From Leptobrachium leishanense (lineage: Eukaryota > Chordata > Amphibia > Anura > Megophryidae), in contig CM019075.1 in assembly GCA_009667805.1 (NCBI GenBank), positions 16,189,715 to 16,253,714 of the forward strand: a stretch of 64,000 bases of DNA. Reading direction: 5' to 3'. The position numbers were made by a program, and so were the translations under genes. The notes below the pieces were generated by a model. That model was not told the DNA's origin and did not search any database. It saw only the letters and a program-made list of their open reading frames with translations. Below, piece after piece: positions 32,961-45,190 of the stretch; position 1 is the stretch's first letter, and each line of letters begins with the position of its first letter.

Positions 32961-34429
32961 CTATTTTTTTCACATCGACCAACGAGCAGTCTCTTCTGCC
33001 TCTAATGTGTGTCTTTGGTTCTAAAATAGTTTGGGAGCAAATATATGACATCAACAAAGTGTCTCGCTTTACTGTTTGAAACTGGTTTTCAAACGAGAGC
33101 ACGTTGTATAGGTATAGAAACTGTACTGTTTATTAAGAGAAGTATAAACAAATGTAAGCAAATAAAGGAAATGCAGTTAAGAGACATACAATGAGAAATT
33201 CTATGTTGAGTGTACCAACCCGCCATATCCCCAGTTATTCTCTTTCTTGAAATGAGTTGGGGGGGGGGGGCATGTCACAGACATACTCCAGTGAGGACAC
33301 TGGAGAACAAATTTTGCAAGATGTCAACACTAATATCTATTGGTGTAATTTTTCATTAATACTGCTCTTTAAACAAGCTTATATTGCTTAGTATTCGTAG
33401 TTCAGGGTTCACCACATTAATTTTGGTATATGTATCAGAGCTGTGGTATAGTTTACACATGACGTGGAACATAGTCCCTAATTTCTAGATCAATAGATAA
33501 CATATAGATTAGACAGGCAGATAGTTTGATCAAAATATAGACATGAACTATAGATTGAGAAATGGATAGATGAAGGGAAACATGGTTTAGTAGATCGATA
33601 ATAGACAGATAGGATAGATGGATACGGTTAGATTGATAAATTCATGGATTAATAGACGGATATGGATAGATTGATAAATACATGGATGGATAGTTTGACA
33701 GAGAGGACACTGTAGATGCTGGCAAAGAGCTATAAACAATGCCGTGAAGTAAAAGTGAACCAAAAAAGCCCAGTTTGAGATAAGGAACAAAATAACGAAT
33801 TATTTTTGCGAAGCTCTACAGCAGATTGAATAAAGTGATTCCAAAAATAAGCTGAGCGCTTAAATCTATCCTCTTGCTTTTCATCAAGGCAGGTAGGCTC
33901 ACAATCAAAATGAAGATGTGGCTGGAACCCGAACAAATCAAAATCACAGAATCAAAAATTATTGCCAGGAACAGCATCAGGTTTGTCATTTTGTTTGTGT
34001 TCGTTTAAATCAAGGATATAGACGTGTAACAAAGCCTGAAATCAGCCTCGTTCAAAGCTATTTGTAAGAATGCTGCATACGTCTCAATGAACAAAGCTTA
34101 AAAATATGAAGACATGAAACCTGATTAACAGGAGATGCAAATAAATAATTTGATACATATGCTCATTGGGACACGTGCAAAAATGATCTCAATGTCAGGA
34201 ATCAAAATATTTAACCCCATAGTGACCGGGCAATTTTACCATTGTCACTCTGAAAGTACCCACTGCTGTTTTTACATTTCTGCACTGTTTATGTTTAGGT
34301 CTAATTTTCCTCTTACTCGTTTATGGAACCCACACATATTATATATACCGATTTTCTCTCGCCATTAAATAGACTTTCTAAAGATACCATTATTAACATC
34401 ATATCCTATTATTTACTATAAAAAAATGT

Positions 34430-35075
34430 ATGAAATGTGATGAAAAAAATGGAAAACACACTTTGTCAAACCTTAATCCCCAAAATCTGCAACCGCCAAG
34501 AAACACACTCACAGGCTCACTCACCCATTTACACGCTAACTTGCGCTTTTTCATGGTTTTCATACTGTCTCACTCAAACTCCCTCATTAACTCACTCACG
34601 CCTTTTCTTCTGCTGTCTCATGTGCGCGCGCTCTCACTCACTGCACCTTTTCTAGTGCTTTCTCTGCTTTATCTTGCTGTCACTCTTTTAACAATTTCTT
34701 GCCGTGTCTCTGCTTTCTTTTTTGTCCCGCTCTCGGTTGAATCTTTCTCATCCCGTGTGTATGGATTTACTTCCCGGACTCTACAGGAGCTGGGGGTTAA
34801 AGTTCAGCCCCGCACTCCCCTCAGCTCACAGTGCAGGAGGGAGGAGGAGCACCTCAGTCGCACATGCTCAGTGCTTTTTTTATATATTCCACAGTATGCA
34901 CACTGACAGATTAGCTCAAAGTGCTTCCTGAGGTGGGTGTGGAAAACGCCAAGAAAGAAAAGCAGGTAAATATGAAAAAATATCAATTTACTCACTTTTT
35001 GAGCCTGCTGAATACCTCTACTGACTCCTTCATAAAGGACACTGGCAAAGCCTGCACGGTCCTTTAATTTGACTA
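34430..35075 (+). repeat. fourth, diverged unit of the pyrimidine-rich repeat
   Basis: It shares ctgtgtgtatggattt-like sequence, gagctgggggttaaagttca, cagctcacagtgcaggaggg, cagtcgcacatgctcagtgc and gaggtgggtgtggaaaac with the units at 21890-23700, but lacks the tatacctaggtata palindrome. It shows that the family is dispersed and not only a local tandem. Confidence 0.6.
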
Positions 35076-35461
35076 TGCTGTGTAATGTGACATTTCTTGT
35101 ATGCACTGTCGATGCTTCTACTCATTATTTGGGCTATAATGACATTAAGGATTATCCCTGAACACTGGGGCACTCTCCCATCCCTCTTACTACTTTTATT
35201 CTATTTCTTCTTTTTCTTTGTCTCTCTCAAATTCTCATCCTGAGTTTTAGATGATGTCCATGTTGTAAAAAATAACAGCTAAAATGATTTAATCTTCGCT
35301 ACAAAATGATTTTGTATTTGTATTTAAAATGTCCTGTGCTCCCCTGGCCTATCGAAAACGTATCAGAATATCCCACTTATATTAGGCAGAAACCTCCCTT
35401 CGTAAGTCCAAGCTTATGTGTTGATTTTTTGGTAAATGGGACCCTTTGCTCCCCATCTTAT

Positions 35462-36338
35462 TGTTACATCCTCGGCTCCTGCTGTGCTTCCGGGGGGTCT
35501 GGGCATGGTTCGGTGCCATGAGCTGGACGAGTGCCAGCACCATGTAATGGCTGAGCGGTGTCCAAGGGGGCGTGGCCTGGCATGGTCACAAGGAGCCGCC
35601 GGGTTTAAAGCAGGGCGCGAGGAGTTGCCTCGTCGCCCTGACGTGGAGTTCTGTTCCCGCATCGCTAGCTTATACTCATTGCAGATTTAGTTGCCGACCC
35701 GCTTCTGATTTTGACCCGGCTTGTTTCTCACCATTCTGTTGCTTCCACCATTAGCAATCGCTAGTATTGGGCACTGGTGGATTAACCCTATGTTTGCACT
35801 TTCACTCGCTATCTGGGATTATTCCCATCTCGCTCTGGGGTATCATTTGTGGGCATATCAGGTTACTATTTAAGACCCAAGGTGTATGCTTCATTGCCAG
35901 GAGCATATGTACAAAACACGGTAGAGAAATACTGTTTAAATACCGCATATGATCATTGCACCCTAACCGCTAAATATACCCAGGTCTGTACCAACTGTAT
36001 ACCCGTACGTGTGTCCACTACCTCTGATAATTGTAAGGTACTTCTTACCCGCTAGAGCTTATCAGATAACGCTAAATCTGTACATTTGTTGACTGCCCTG
36101 CAGCCTGCACAATTCATTGACTGTCAAACGAATCATTGTGTTTCTTAATGTGCTATAAGTTGTCCGTTGGTCTTGAAACCTTTGGAACTTAGTGGCAAAT
36201 CAGTTGTTCTTTTGTGCTCCTTGGCTTTGGAGTACAGGTCTGTGAATACCGAGTATTTGGTACAAATCAAGCAGGTATTTCTGTCCAAAAAGATCTCAAC
36301 CTCGCTATTCCTGTGTGAGTGCTACGGCACCCGTTACA
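35462..36338 (+). repeat. probable 5' LTR of a Ty3/gypsy element
   Basis: It begins TGTTACATCC and is placed to end CCGTTACA, about 877 bp, 18 bp before the gag ATG at 36356. The short spacing fits a primer-binding site, though I could not match a tRNA. The 3' LTR is not in the window because the element is cut at 40735, so the boundaries are provisional. Confidence 0.45.
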
Positions 36339-36355
36339 TCACGTCAGGGCCAGAT

Positions 36356-37172
36356 ATGGATCTGACAGATTTATCTGAACTCATGTCTAAAATGGGTGTT
36401 ATAATAGCAAAGCGAGAAGAGCAAGATCATCACAGGGATCAAATTGCTCATGCATTGGGCCTAGTCATGACTCCATTAAGCAAAGCCTCGCCGCCTCCTC
36501 CTGCGATTGGCAGGTCCACTCAAGCAGTCTCTGTTTCCTCTATGACTGCTACTGAGGTGTCTCAAGTCAGTTTAAAGACTCCTATATGTTTCAGTGGGAG
36601 TTCTGGTTCATGCGGAGTGTTCATAACCCAAATAAATATCATGTTTGAATTGAATCCAGGAATGTGTCCCACAGATAGAGCCAAGGTGGGTTATGTGATC
36701 AACCACCTGACTGAGAAAGCTCTACTATGGACAACCCCTCTATGGGAATTGAAAAAACTGTGGTTTATAATTATGCTGAGCTTAAGAATGACTTGAGACG
36801 TACGTTTGACCCCGCTAGACGGGCAAAAGGGGCAGCTAGAGCTTTGTGGCATATAACCCAGGGCGACCGCCGAGTTGCAGAAAATGCCAAAAAATTCAAA
36901 ACAGTAGCTGCTGAATTACTATGGCCTAACGAGGTGCTTGTTACGGCGTTTCTTGAGGGAATTTCAGAGACTATTATGCATGAATTAGCACCTTTGTCTC
37001 TGCCTGAAGAGCTAGAAAGTGTGATTGATTATTGTATAGCTCTTGATGATCAGATGCGAGACAGGAGGTCTGGTCGTAGCAAATCACATAAGCATTCTCA
37101 GGGTACCTGTTCTGTTCCCAGGTCAGTTCATGCTGTATCTGCTCCCAGACCTGTGCTTACTGAACCCGAGCC
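36356..37172 (+). pseudogene. Ty3/gypsy gag, N-terminal part
   Basis: ATG 36356 opens a frame with a capsid-like domain typical of vertebrate Ty3/gypsy Gag (motifs LSELMSKMG, TPICFSGSSG, VGYVINHLTEKALLW). A frameshift near 36755-36775 separates it from the continuation (NYAELKNDLRRTFDP, EVLVTAFLEGIS), which stays open to the hAT insertion at 37173. Gag packages element RNA. The zinc knuckle and protease follow at 40290-40735, on the far side of the insertion. Inactive. Confidence 0.75.
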
Positions 37173-37262
37173 CAGGGCCGGACTGGGAATAAAAAGCAGC
37201 CCTGGAATTTTTTTTTTATACCAGCCCCATATTGTGAGAAGTGCAAACGAAAAGGATAATAG

Positions 37263-38107
37263 CAGGGTAATTCAAAGAGATTCGAAAAGTCACCGGACGT
37301 TCGGTGACTTTTCGTTCAATTCGGTTAGTTTTGCCGATCCCATTTCGGTGACCCTGCGGTGTATTCAGCAAGCACCACAGGGTCCCTGAATTGCAGGGAA
37401 AGGCTGCCGCAAACCTGACGAAAACTAACCGCAAAACCCGGCGAATGCACGCCGAAAACACACAAAAACATCTGGATTAACCCACCGAAAATCCCAAGCA
37501 GGAGCCGATCACACGCAGCGTAGCCGCCGGAAAAAGCCGACACTGCAGACGAAGGCAGTGAATATATTAGAAAAACAGTTTGCTTGAATGATTGAAAAGT
37601 GTAACGCTGTTTGCAAAAAAACTAAGTGAAAAGGTCTAAAATTTACATTTAAAATCCAATGAATGATAATAAGAAGGACTGTTACATAAAAAATAAGTAA
37701 ACTTAAAATAAAAAAACACTTTAAGAAAAATGCTTAAAAAATACCAAAAAAAATCTATAAATAAAGAGACTCTTTGCTGCAGAATTTTATAATGAACGGT
37801 TTATTAGATATTGAATTAAAACGGGAATATTTTTAACATTGAAGCCTGTGGGATTCGCCTGAATAAATCCGCTGCATGAAACCACCGAATGGCAGGGCAT
37901 GTCGGGAACGTGTCACTGCTGGTTTTTGTTCTCTGAATAGAGGAAGCATTGCTTCTCTATGGGGATTTCACTGCCCTCGAACAGGCACCGTATGTGCAGG
38001 CAATTCGCCAGGATTTGGCGAATTGCCTGCTCTCTGGATAGCCGAACGCTGATTTTCAGCGCTCGGTTACCTTTCTCAAGCAATTCGGAGCTCTTTGAAT
38101 AACCCTG
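37263..38107. mobile_element. nested MITE within the 3.1-kb hAT
   Basis: The left end is cagggtaattcaaagag. The right end, reverse-complemented, is cagggttattcaaagag, so the termini match at 16 of 17 positions. The interior of about 845 bp is non-coding and AT-rich, with a ttcggtga-type palindrome at 37290-37310. No target duplication was resolved. Confidence 0.7.
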
Positions 38108-38244
38108 TAACAGTAAGATATGAAATCACAATCTATCACAGCAGCCCATGGTCTCATGTATTTGGTTGGGAACAACAGCGTTGTGTTCCCGTTATATTCT
38201 CAACCAATCTCTGAGAGTGTATATATATATATAGCAAAGTAGTA

Positions 38245-38360
38245 CGTAGTGATACCTTTTTATAAATTGGACTAACGCTACAGATAAGAGAGGAATCCTC
38301 TCGAAAGCTTGTCTTTTAAATGTTACATTAGTCCAGTAAAAAAGGTATCACTACGCACTG
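38245..38360. repeat. short palindromic repeat
   Basis: cgtagtgataccttttt and ttggactaa on the left are answered by ttagtccagt and aaaaaggtatcactacg on the right, forming a hairpin of about 110 bp with gaggaatcctctcgaaagc in its loop. It is preceded by an (AT)n run at 38219-38233. This type of inverted repeat is widespread in fish and amphibian genomes. Confidence 0.55.
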
Positions 38361-38493
38361 CTATACTCTTAATTTTGGCATCTGGACTAACAAGTCTTAT
38401 CAAAATCTAGAGATCTCCAAATAATTGTTATAAAAAGAAACATTACATTAAAAAAATAAATAATTATGGTCATTTCAGCTCCCACTGAGCTCC

Positions 38494-38637
38494 ATACATG
38501 TATACCCAGACAAAATCAGCCCCCCCCCTCAGATACATGTATACCTAGACAAAAATCAGACCCCAGATACATGTATACCTAGACAAAAATCAGACCCCAG
38601 ATACATGTATACCTAGACAAAAATCAGACCCCAGATA
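38494..38637. repeat. 34-bp tandem repeat, four units
   Basis: Three nearly identical units of agatacatgtatacctaga followed by caaaaatcagacccc, plus one diverged first unit. There are no spacers, so it is not a CRISPR array. Confidence 0.8.
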
Positions 38638-38866
38638 CAGGGCCATCTTTAATTTTGACTGGGCCCTGGGGAAACCTTTTCTTGGGCCCCCATGCACATT
38701 TTCTCTCCACCCCAAAAACTGCGCTTTGTTTTCATTTACATGGTTACTTTTGGCATCATTTGGAAGCTCTGATCACAGCCCACTGCAGACGTATTATTTT
38801 TGTATTTCATTTTTTTTTTTAGAATATTACTCACACATGCACATGGAGACCCTGCCCCACTCTCAC

Positions 38867-39552
38867 ACCATGCATGCTGCACACACACAGGTTGCAAACA
38901 CACATACACAGGTTGCAAACACACTCACCAAACTGCAAACACACACACACAGGTTGCAAACACACACACACAGGTTGCAAACACACACACCAAACTGCAA
39001 ACACACACACACAGGTTGCAAACACACACACACACACACACAGGTTGCAAACACACTCACCAAACTGCAAACACACTCACCAAACTGCAAACACACTCAC
39101 CAAACTGCAAACACACTGACACCAAACTGCAAACTCACACACACAGGTTGCAAACACACTCACCAAACTGCATACACACACACACACACACAGGTTGCAA
39201 ACACACTCACCAGGTTGCAAACACACTGGTTGCAAACACACTGGTTGCAAACAAACTCACACACAGGTTGCAAACACACACACAGGCTGCACACACACAG
39301 GCTGCACTCACACACAGGTTGCAAACACACACACAGGCTGCACACGCACACACACAGGCTGCACACACACACACACAGGCTGCACACACACACACACAGG
39401 CTGCACTCACACACACAGGCTGCACTCACACACACACAGGCTGCACTCACACACACACAGGCTGCACTCACACACACAGGCTGCACTCACACAACACACA
39501 GGCTGCACACACACACACAGGCTGCACTCACAGGTTGCAAACACTCACACAT
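38867..39552. repeat. CA-rich minisatellite
   Basis: About 690 bp of 17-25-bp units alternating CA runs with one of three cores: caccaaactgcaa, caggttgcaa and caggctgc. The cores change in order along the array (caaactgc units first, ggttgc throughout, ggctgc towards the end), as expected from local expansion. All long frames here on both strands are artefacts of this array. Confidence 0.85.
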
Positions 39553-40262
39553 GGAAAACATTTTTCCTCTGTGTAATTAGAGGGGAGGGGGGCAGCTGTG
39601 TATTAAGTGGAGGCTAAAGGGTTTCCCTTTCCCCACTGAGATTGTAAGGGGGTATAAAAGTATTCAGCACCCCAAATAGAGGTATGGGGGATGCTATGCC
39701 TTGGGGGCTTCGCGTGGGCGGGGCATAACTGTGCAGGGCAGTTTTTTTCTCTCTCCCTCTCCTCAAGTGTAAACTGTCCCTGCCTGCAAAATCTACCAGA
39801 CCAAGCTGCAGCAAATTGAAAGAGGTGCCCGAGGGCAGTCTCCAGGAGCACATACATACATGGGTAAGTGCTGTGGCATCCTCTCTCCTGGCGCTGGGTC
39901 TGTCTGTGACAGGTTGAAGGAGAGCTTAATGCTGGGCCCAGGCTCACTGCATGAGCTCTCGGGCTCCAGGCCCCCTGTGAGTCACTGACACTTGGGGGTG
40001 GAGCTACAGTCAGCTTCCTGCTCGCTGCCCCAGTGAAGTGATGTGGCTGCACATGTTGTGTCCTGCTGTGAGGGAGAATCGGCTCTAGATGGGTGCTGGC
40101 GGCCGTCGGCCAGGCCTAGGCAGGCCACAGTTCCTCCTCTGCCTCCTGCTGCAGCATTTAAAAAAATAAAAAAAAAAAACGCCCACTGCTATAAATCAGA
40201 CCAGGTGGCCCAATTATGAAGCAGCCTGCCGGGATTTCTCCCGGTAGGCCAGTCTGGCCCTG

Positions 40263-40735
40263 CCCGAGCCTATACAACTATGTCGTTCTGGCATATCACG
40301 AGAAGAGAGACAATATCGCCTTAGAGAAGGCCTTTGTTTCTATTGTGCAGACAAAGGGCATTTTCGTTTACAATGCCCCAAACGACCTACGAAAGCTACT
40401 GTGTTGGGAAACGAGCAAGCCTAGAATCTCCTGAGAGACAGGTTCTAGGTACTACTGTTGTGTCTCTCATCTCTGATTAGAAAAGAAAGAAAAAATCTCG
40501 TGTGGTAGTACCTGTAACCATTGGTTGGGAAAAAACTCAGGTTTGACACATAGGCATTACTAGATTCTGGGTCTGCAGGCAATTTTCGGGACTCTGGTTT
40601 GCTGCCATGCACCAAGTACCTCTGGTTGAAAGAGAAGTGCCACTTCTCAGAGAGTATTGATGGTAGGAGATTGACAAGACCCCATGTTACGCATCAAACG
40701 GTTCCTGTATCCTTTTCTACTGGTGTTCTGCATAA
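40263..40735 (+). pseudogene. Ty3/gypsy zinc knuckle and start of protease, truncated at duplication junction
   Basis: Resuming after the hAT target duplication, the frame gives a retroviral-type zinc knuckle of pattern CX2CX4HX4C (about 40333-40375). After a stop and a frame change comes a retropepsin active-site motif DSGS (near 40565). Then a stretch recognisable as the family's protease C-terminal part ends abruptly at 40735, where copy B of the duplication begins. The reverse transcriptase and integrase are absent. Several stops show that the relic was already dead. Confidence 0.75.
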
Positions 40736-41370
40736 AGAATACTCAAGACTCGAATATAACACAAGAAGCAAAATAATAAAAGTATACTGTACTGGTAAAC
40801 AAAATCCTTCGAGGTTCTCTTAACACAGTCAGGCCAGGGTACTTTGCTCTAGAATGATTGTAGTTGTTACTAAGTATGAAGCCACTGCCCACCTGTCTTC
40901 TTTACTTCTGATAAGATGGCCAGCGGAGCAAGGTGACCAACGCAGTGAATCATTCACTGACCGCAAGCACGCCGAGAAGTGTCGTATTCTGACCCCCGGC
41001 TCCAGCAGGCAGGCTCATGTACTGCGCCGTCTGCCAATAGCCGCCCCCGAACGAGCTCCTGACGTCACTGTATAGGTGCCGCACAATTCTTCTCACATTC
41101 AGAATGTGAGGAGAATCATGCAGCGATCTTGAATGATTGTCTTAAACTGACCATGCCCTCTGGCCGTGATGGATCCCACCTCTCCTGAATCCGGGAGTTC
41201 CTGAAGTGTTAGCGGGTGTCAGGGAGCCCACGGAACTTTCAGGAGACTTGGGATCTCTGAGCAAGTCAAGTTTATTTTACACACGATGCAGATGTCTCGA
41301 ATATGACGCGACCTTCCAATTTTAAGGTACATTTTAGTCACCAAAATCTAGCGGTATACTCGAGTATCTA
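40736..41370. mobile_element. left-truncated MITE (copy B)
   Basis: Same element as 12434-13121 without its first 67 bp. The right end (tatactcgagtatctatagg, about 41354-41373) is intact. The internal hairpin has acquired at least one mismatch (attcttctcacattc, around 41084-41117). Confidence 0.65.
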
Positions 41371-41399
41371 TAGGATCTATATTAAAGTGGCTTTGTATA

Positions 41400-43050
41400 A
41401 CATGTATCCCCTAAACCTACTCCATTGCCATTACACAAAGTCTTCCTGACTCTACATACCACCTATTCTGGAACCCCAGAGTCATATGCGAGAAGTGAAT
41501 GTCACATGCAGGATATGATTGAAGTCAGATAGTTTAACTCATCCCCTTTTGAAAGGACGCAAAGTCCTTTGTATTTTCTTCACTTTATTGGGAAAGTAAC
41601 AGCAAATAAAAAGGTGGCTTTATAGATAGAGAGGGCTTCTCAGGTGTACCTTGGTATGGGAAGACATGGATAGAGAAGGCTTCTCTGGTATGCTCTGTTA
41701 CGGTGGGATGGCAAAAATGGGATGCAATCACCCGATACAGACAGATGCTTGCTGACTGCCTCTGAAGTAAACTGACTGGAATAGTTGCTTGCAGAAGCAG
41801 GAAAAGGGGCTGCGCCAAACTACCTATGTGAGTTAGACAGGGAGAGTGGAATAATCTATTTTAAGTAAAATCATATGGGGGGAAACTAATAAGGAATCTG
41901 GATCCATGGCACCACCTAACCTCCTTAACCCTTCACTACCATAACTCAAGGTTTCCTATCTTTACTCCCACCTAACCATAATTGTACTCAATTACCATAA
42001 CTCAGTTTCCTTAGTCTACATTCCACCTAACCTCCTTAATCATACTTCATTACCATAACTCATTGTCCAATCTCTACACACACCTAACACAAAACCATAC
42101 TCTGCTATCATATCTCAAAGGCTTCCTAATACTACGCACCACCTAATGTCCTTAACCATCCTACACTACCATAACTCAAAGTTTGCACACCTGTAAAAGG
42201 TCTCAACACCCCCAAATGGGTCACATCTGCTAATGCTGCTCCCTTGCAAGATATTGGTTCTCCCACTAGCTATGTATCAAGCTTTCTCCAGCCGTTATCC
42301 GAAACTTGAGGAGGGTGCAATGAAAGGGTTTATAGCATTCCCCAGACATGAGGCAGCACTCAATACTGGGTAAAATAGACTTTAATGAAACGTGAAGCAG
42401 ATCTATTACAGTGTAACGAGGGACCTGGAGACCAATGGAAGATGACACCTTGATGCCTTCCCCCCTCCTCTTTCTTAAGCAAGACAGTTTCCAGCCCTAA
42501 CCCATTTTGCTTGAACATGCAAATATAGTGTGCTAAGTAATCACAGCCTGAGCACAGACTGCCTGAATATGTTAGAGTGGCAATGCTTCTCTGGCAAACC
42601 AAGACTACTCAAACCTGTCACACTGGGGGGGGGGTGGAAAAGATTGTGACACACACACACACACAGTAACAATATTAGAAATAATAACCGTAACATATAA
42701 GCATAGACATGAAAGATATTAACAAATACACAGACATCCTGTACCCTTATTGGCACAGGGTGACTTGGACATAGGAGAGGGTTGTGGAATTAAATGATGT
42801 GGTAGATCCCCCCCAGAACCAAAACCTCCCAACAGTAATACCAGGTCCAGGTATCCCTAGTTCAAAGTGACTACTGTCACAACACCTGATATTGGCTGTA
42901 CTCCATTACCATGACTCAAAGTTTCCAACCTTTACATACACAAAACCCTAACCATATTCTATTACCGTAACTTAGTCTTCCTAAATCTAGGCACCAGCTA
43001 AACCTTACCTCCAAAAATCTACCTCTCCCATTTATATCAACTTCCACCCT
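41400..43050. repeat. interrupted minisatellite (copy B)
   Basis: Counterpart of 13140-14790 with the same two interruptions. Small differences include a 5-bp insertion (acaca) near 42088 and shorter G and CA runs at 42626-42666. Confidence 0.6.
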
Positions 43051-43135
43051 TGCCCCATCTAAACTGTATGCCTAAATACCCACACAAAAATATCACATTA
43101 ATCAATATCAAAATGTTTGTTTTGTTTTACAAATG

Positions 43136-45190
43136 AAGCGGCACAAACAAGAGTCACAAATCAGGTCGCCTCACAGGAAATTAGTATCCATGCTGGCAAG
43201 GCACCATTTATATCCCCCATTATTTTCTCATATCAACTTAAAAGAAAAATCCACTTTCTTTCCTAAATCCATGCCATCTCAAGAGATTAACACTTCTGAG
43301 ATGGTCATGGCAGACCGAGAAAATAAAACCCGGGCACAGGAAAGATAATCTAACCACGAAACAAAGGAAAGTCTTGAAAGAACTGGCACAAGACCAAGAG
43401 ATCGAAACTACACCTGCCAATCGGGGGGGGGGTGTAATCATTATGACTAAGGTTTCTTACATCAAAGATGCTATGCGCTTGCTACTGGACTATATGACAC
43501 AACATATAAAAAGTTGACCCTACAATGAAATAAAACCAAATTCCATGATTATATTGATCATAGCCATATGTTGCCCATCCTTAACAATGAGCATCGATAC
43601 TTGAAAGTAGAACACACTAAAGTCCCTACCCTCTATTTTTAGCCGAAGATACAAAAGAATCAGGAGAAACCTCCAGGGAGACGTCTTCTATCAGGGATTG
43701 GATCCATTTCAAACAAACATTAAGAAAATTTAGCTCACAAACTGCAACCTTACGTAACTTCCACATTAGCCTATTTTAAAGACACCACTGCAATTATCAA
43801 CACACTACTCCAGACTGGCTGGAGAGAAGGAGATCGACTATTGACAAGTGACAGTCACTTTACACTATTATCCCACATGAAAAAGGAGTGGAATCCACTG
43901 AGGACTTCTTGAGGGAATAAAATCAACTACCACCAGAACAGATTGCCTTCATCCTAGAAGGGATTCACTTTATTTTAGATAAAAATCTTCCTGAATCCAA
44001 AAATGGTTATCTCCAGACATCTGGCACAGCAATGGGCACATGTTTTGCCCCAAACTATGCTAATCTTTTTATGGCTTACTGGGAACTCTCATTTTTATCA
44101 TCCTGAAAAAGGTATTATATATACATATTAGATTATTGTATTTAATATAGATATATCAATTATATAGTTTTTATTTGGAGAGAAGAAAACCTTAGTTCTT
44201 AGAGACTTTGGAGAAGAACGGTAGAGGCATTATCTTAACCACCACCTTGAGTAATACTGAGGTCATTTTTTTAGACCTAATATTCAATGTTGAGCAAAAT
44301 AAATTGAAAACTAAAACACACTTTAAACCAGTTGATAGTAACAGCTATATTAATCACTCTAGCTCTATTAATCACTGCTTAATGCAGTTCCGAAGGGTCA
44401 CTTTTTTCAGAATAAAGAGGAATTGCACGGAATTATCGGATTATGAGGACCAATCATTAGGACTCTGTTCGGACTTTGAAGAGAAAGGATATAAGAGATC
44501 AATTGGGAGAATCTCGACAAGCTGTGAAAACATTGGAGACAATTTTGATAAGGAAAAGAACACCTACGAAAGAACTCCGTCACCTGAAGTAACCTTCCTT
44601 TTTTCCTATAACCCACATAAGGAAATTAGAAGTATTAAAAAAATATTGGTGATTTTACTTAAAGACTCCATGTTGGGAGAATTATTACCGAAAAACCCCA
44701 GGATCATATGTAGGGGAGACATAAATTTGAAGATGGAAGAGACGCATACTCACAAAAAGAAGCAGACTGTTTTGGGATCCAGACTGGGTTCCATCAGTAT
44801 GGTAACGGTCTCAGTTGTAGAAGTACGAAAAGAAACAGATAACAAATACGATAGAAAGAGAAAACAAAATAAAAGAAGTTATCACAGGTTTGTCAAAGAA
44901 AGTGCTATATGCGTAAACTTGTTGTGGACAGAAATATGTCGGTTGCACCCCTAGAGCACTAAATACACTGATCCAAGAACATCTTAGAAACATCCAAGAA
45001 GGCTTTGAGAAGCAGTGTCTTCCTACACTTTAAAACCAAACACGCACAGAACCCAGAAGGTCTCATTTTATAGCAGTCAAACAAGTAGAACCCTGCTAGG
45101 GATGGAGACTTGTAGAATTGTTTAGGAAAGGAGGAAATTAAATGAATTTTTTTGATGAACACATTACAACCTTATAGCCTAAATACAGAC
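43136..45190 (+). pseudogene. Penelope-like retroelement relic (copy B)
   Basis: Same organisation as 14877-16925. The longest frame (44208-44954, 248 codons) covers the thumb-like region and the linker, including TTTLSNTEVIFLDLIFNVEQ, HFKPVDSNSYIN, RIKRNC and NPRIICRGDINLK. The RT core lies upstream at about 43970-44100, in another frame. After ATCCAAGAACAT this copy keeps 11 bp (cttagaaacat) that copy A lost, giving IQEHLRNIQEGFE, the expected GIY-YIG context. Copy B is therefore closer to the ancestral sequence at this site. Confidence 0.8.

Larger units (their letters stand above)
30806..35461. other. AT-rich region without a recognised gene
   Basis: It contains a short L2-tail-like piece (about 31313-31370), two unidentified minus-strand frames (31657-31878 and 32033-32272), a CR1-like tail (32767-32883), a G10 run at about 33258, degenerate GATA/TAGA repeats at 33480-33700 and one unit of the pyrimidine-rich repeat (34430-35075). 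The rest shows nothing. Whether it is duplicated beyond the window cannot be seen. Confidence 0.55.
37173..40262. mobile_element. hAT-type element, 3.09 kb, splitting the gypsy gag
   Basis: Its ends are cagggccggactgg and, reverse-complemented on the right, cagggccagactgg. Both flanks carry the 8-bp duplication cccgagcc (37165-37172 and 40263-40270), so the boundaries are firm and the superfamily is hAT. No transposase is visible. The interior is built from other repeats: a MITE (37263-38107), a hairpin repeat (38245-38360), a 34-bp tandem repeat and a CA-rich minisatellite. The part near 38640-38700 (cagggccatctttaatttt) resembles the start of another element of this kind. Confidence 0.85.

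Noticed and set aside
38494..38637. Regular short repeats resembling a CRISPR array
   Set aside because: Units are directly adjacent with no spacers, in a vertebrate genome. It is an ordinary minisatellite.
38726..39617. Long frames on both strands (up to 284 codons) rich in His/Thr/Gln or Cys/Val
   Set aside because: They are direct translations of the CA-rich minisatellite. The same array is open in several frames, so the frames carry no coding evidence.
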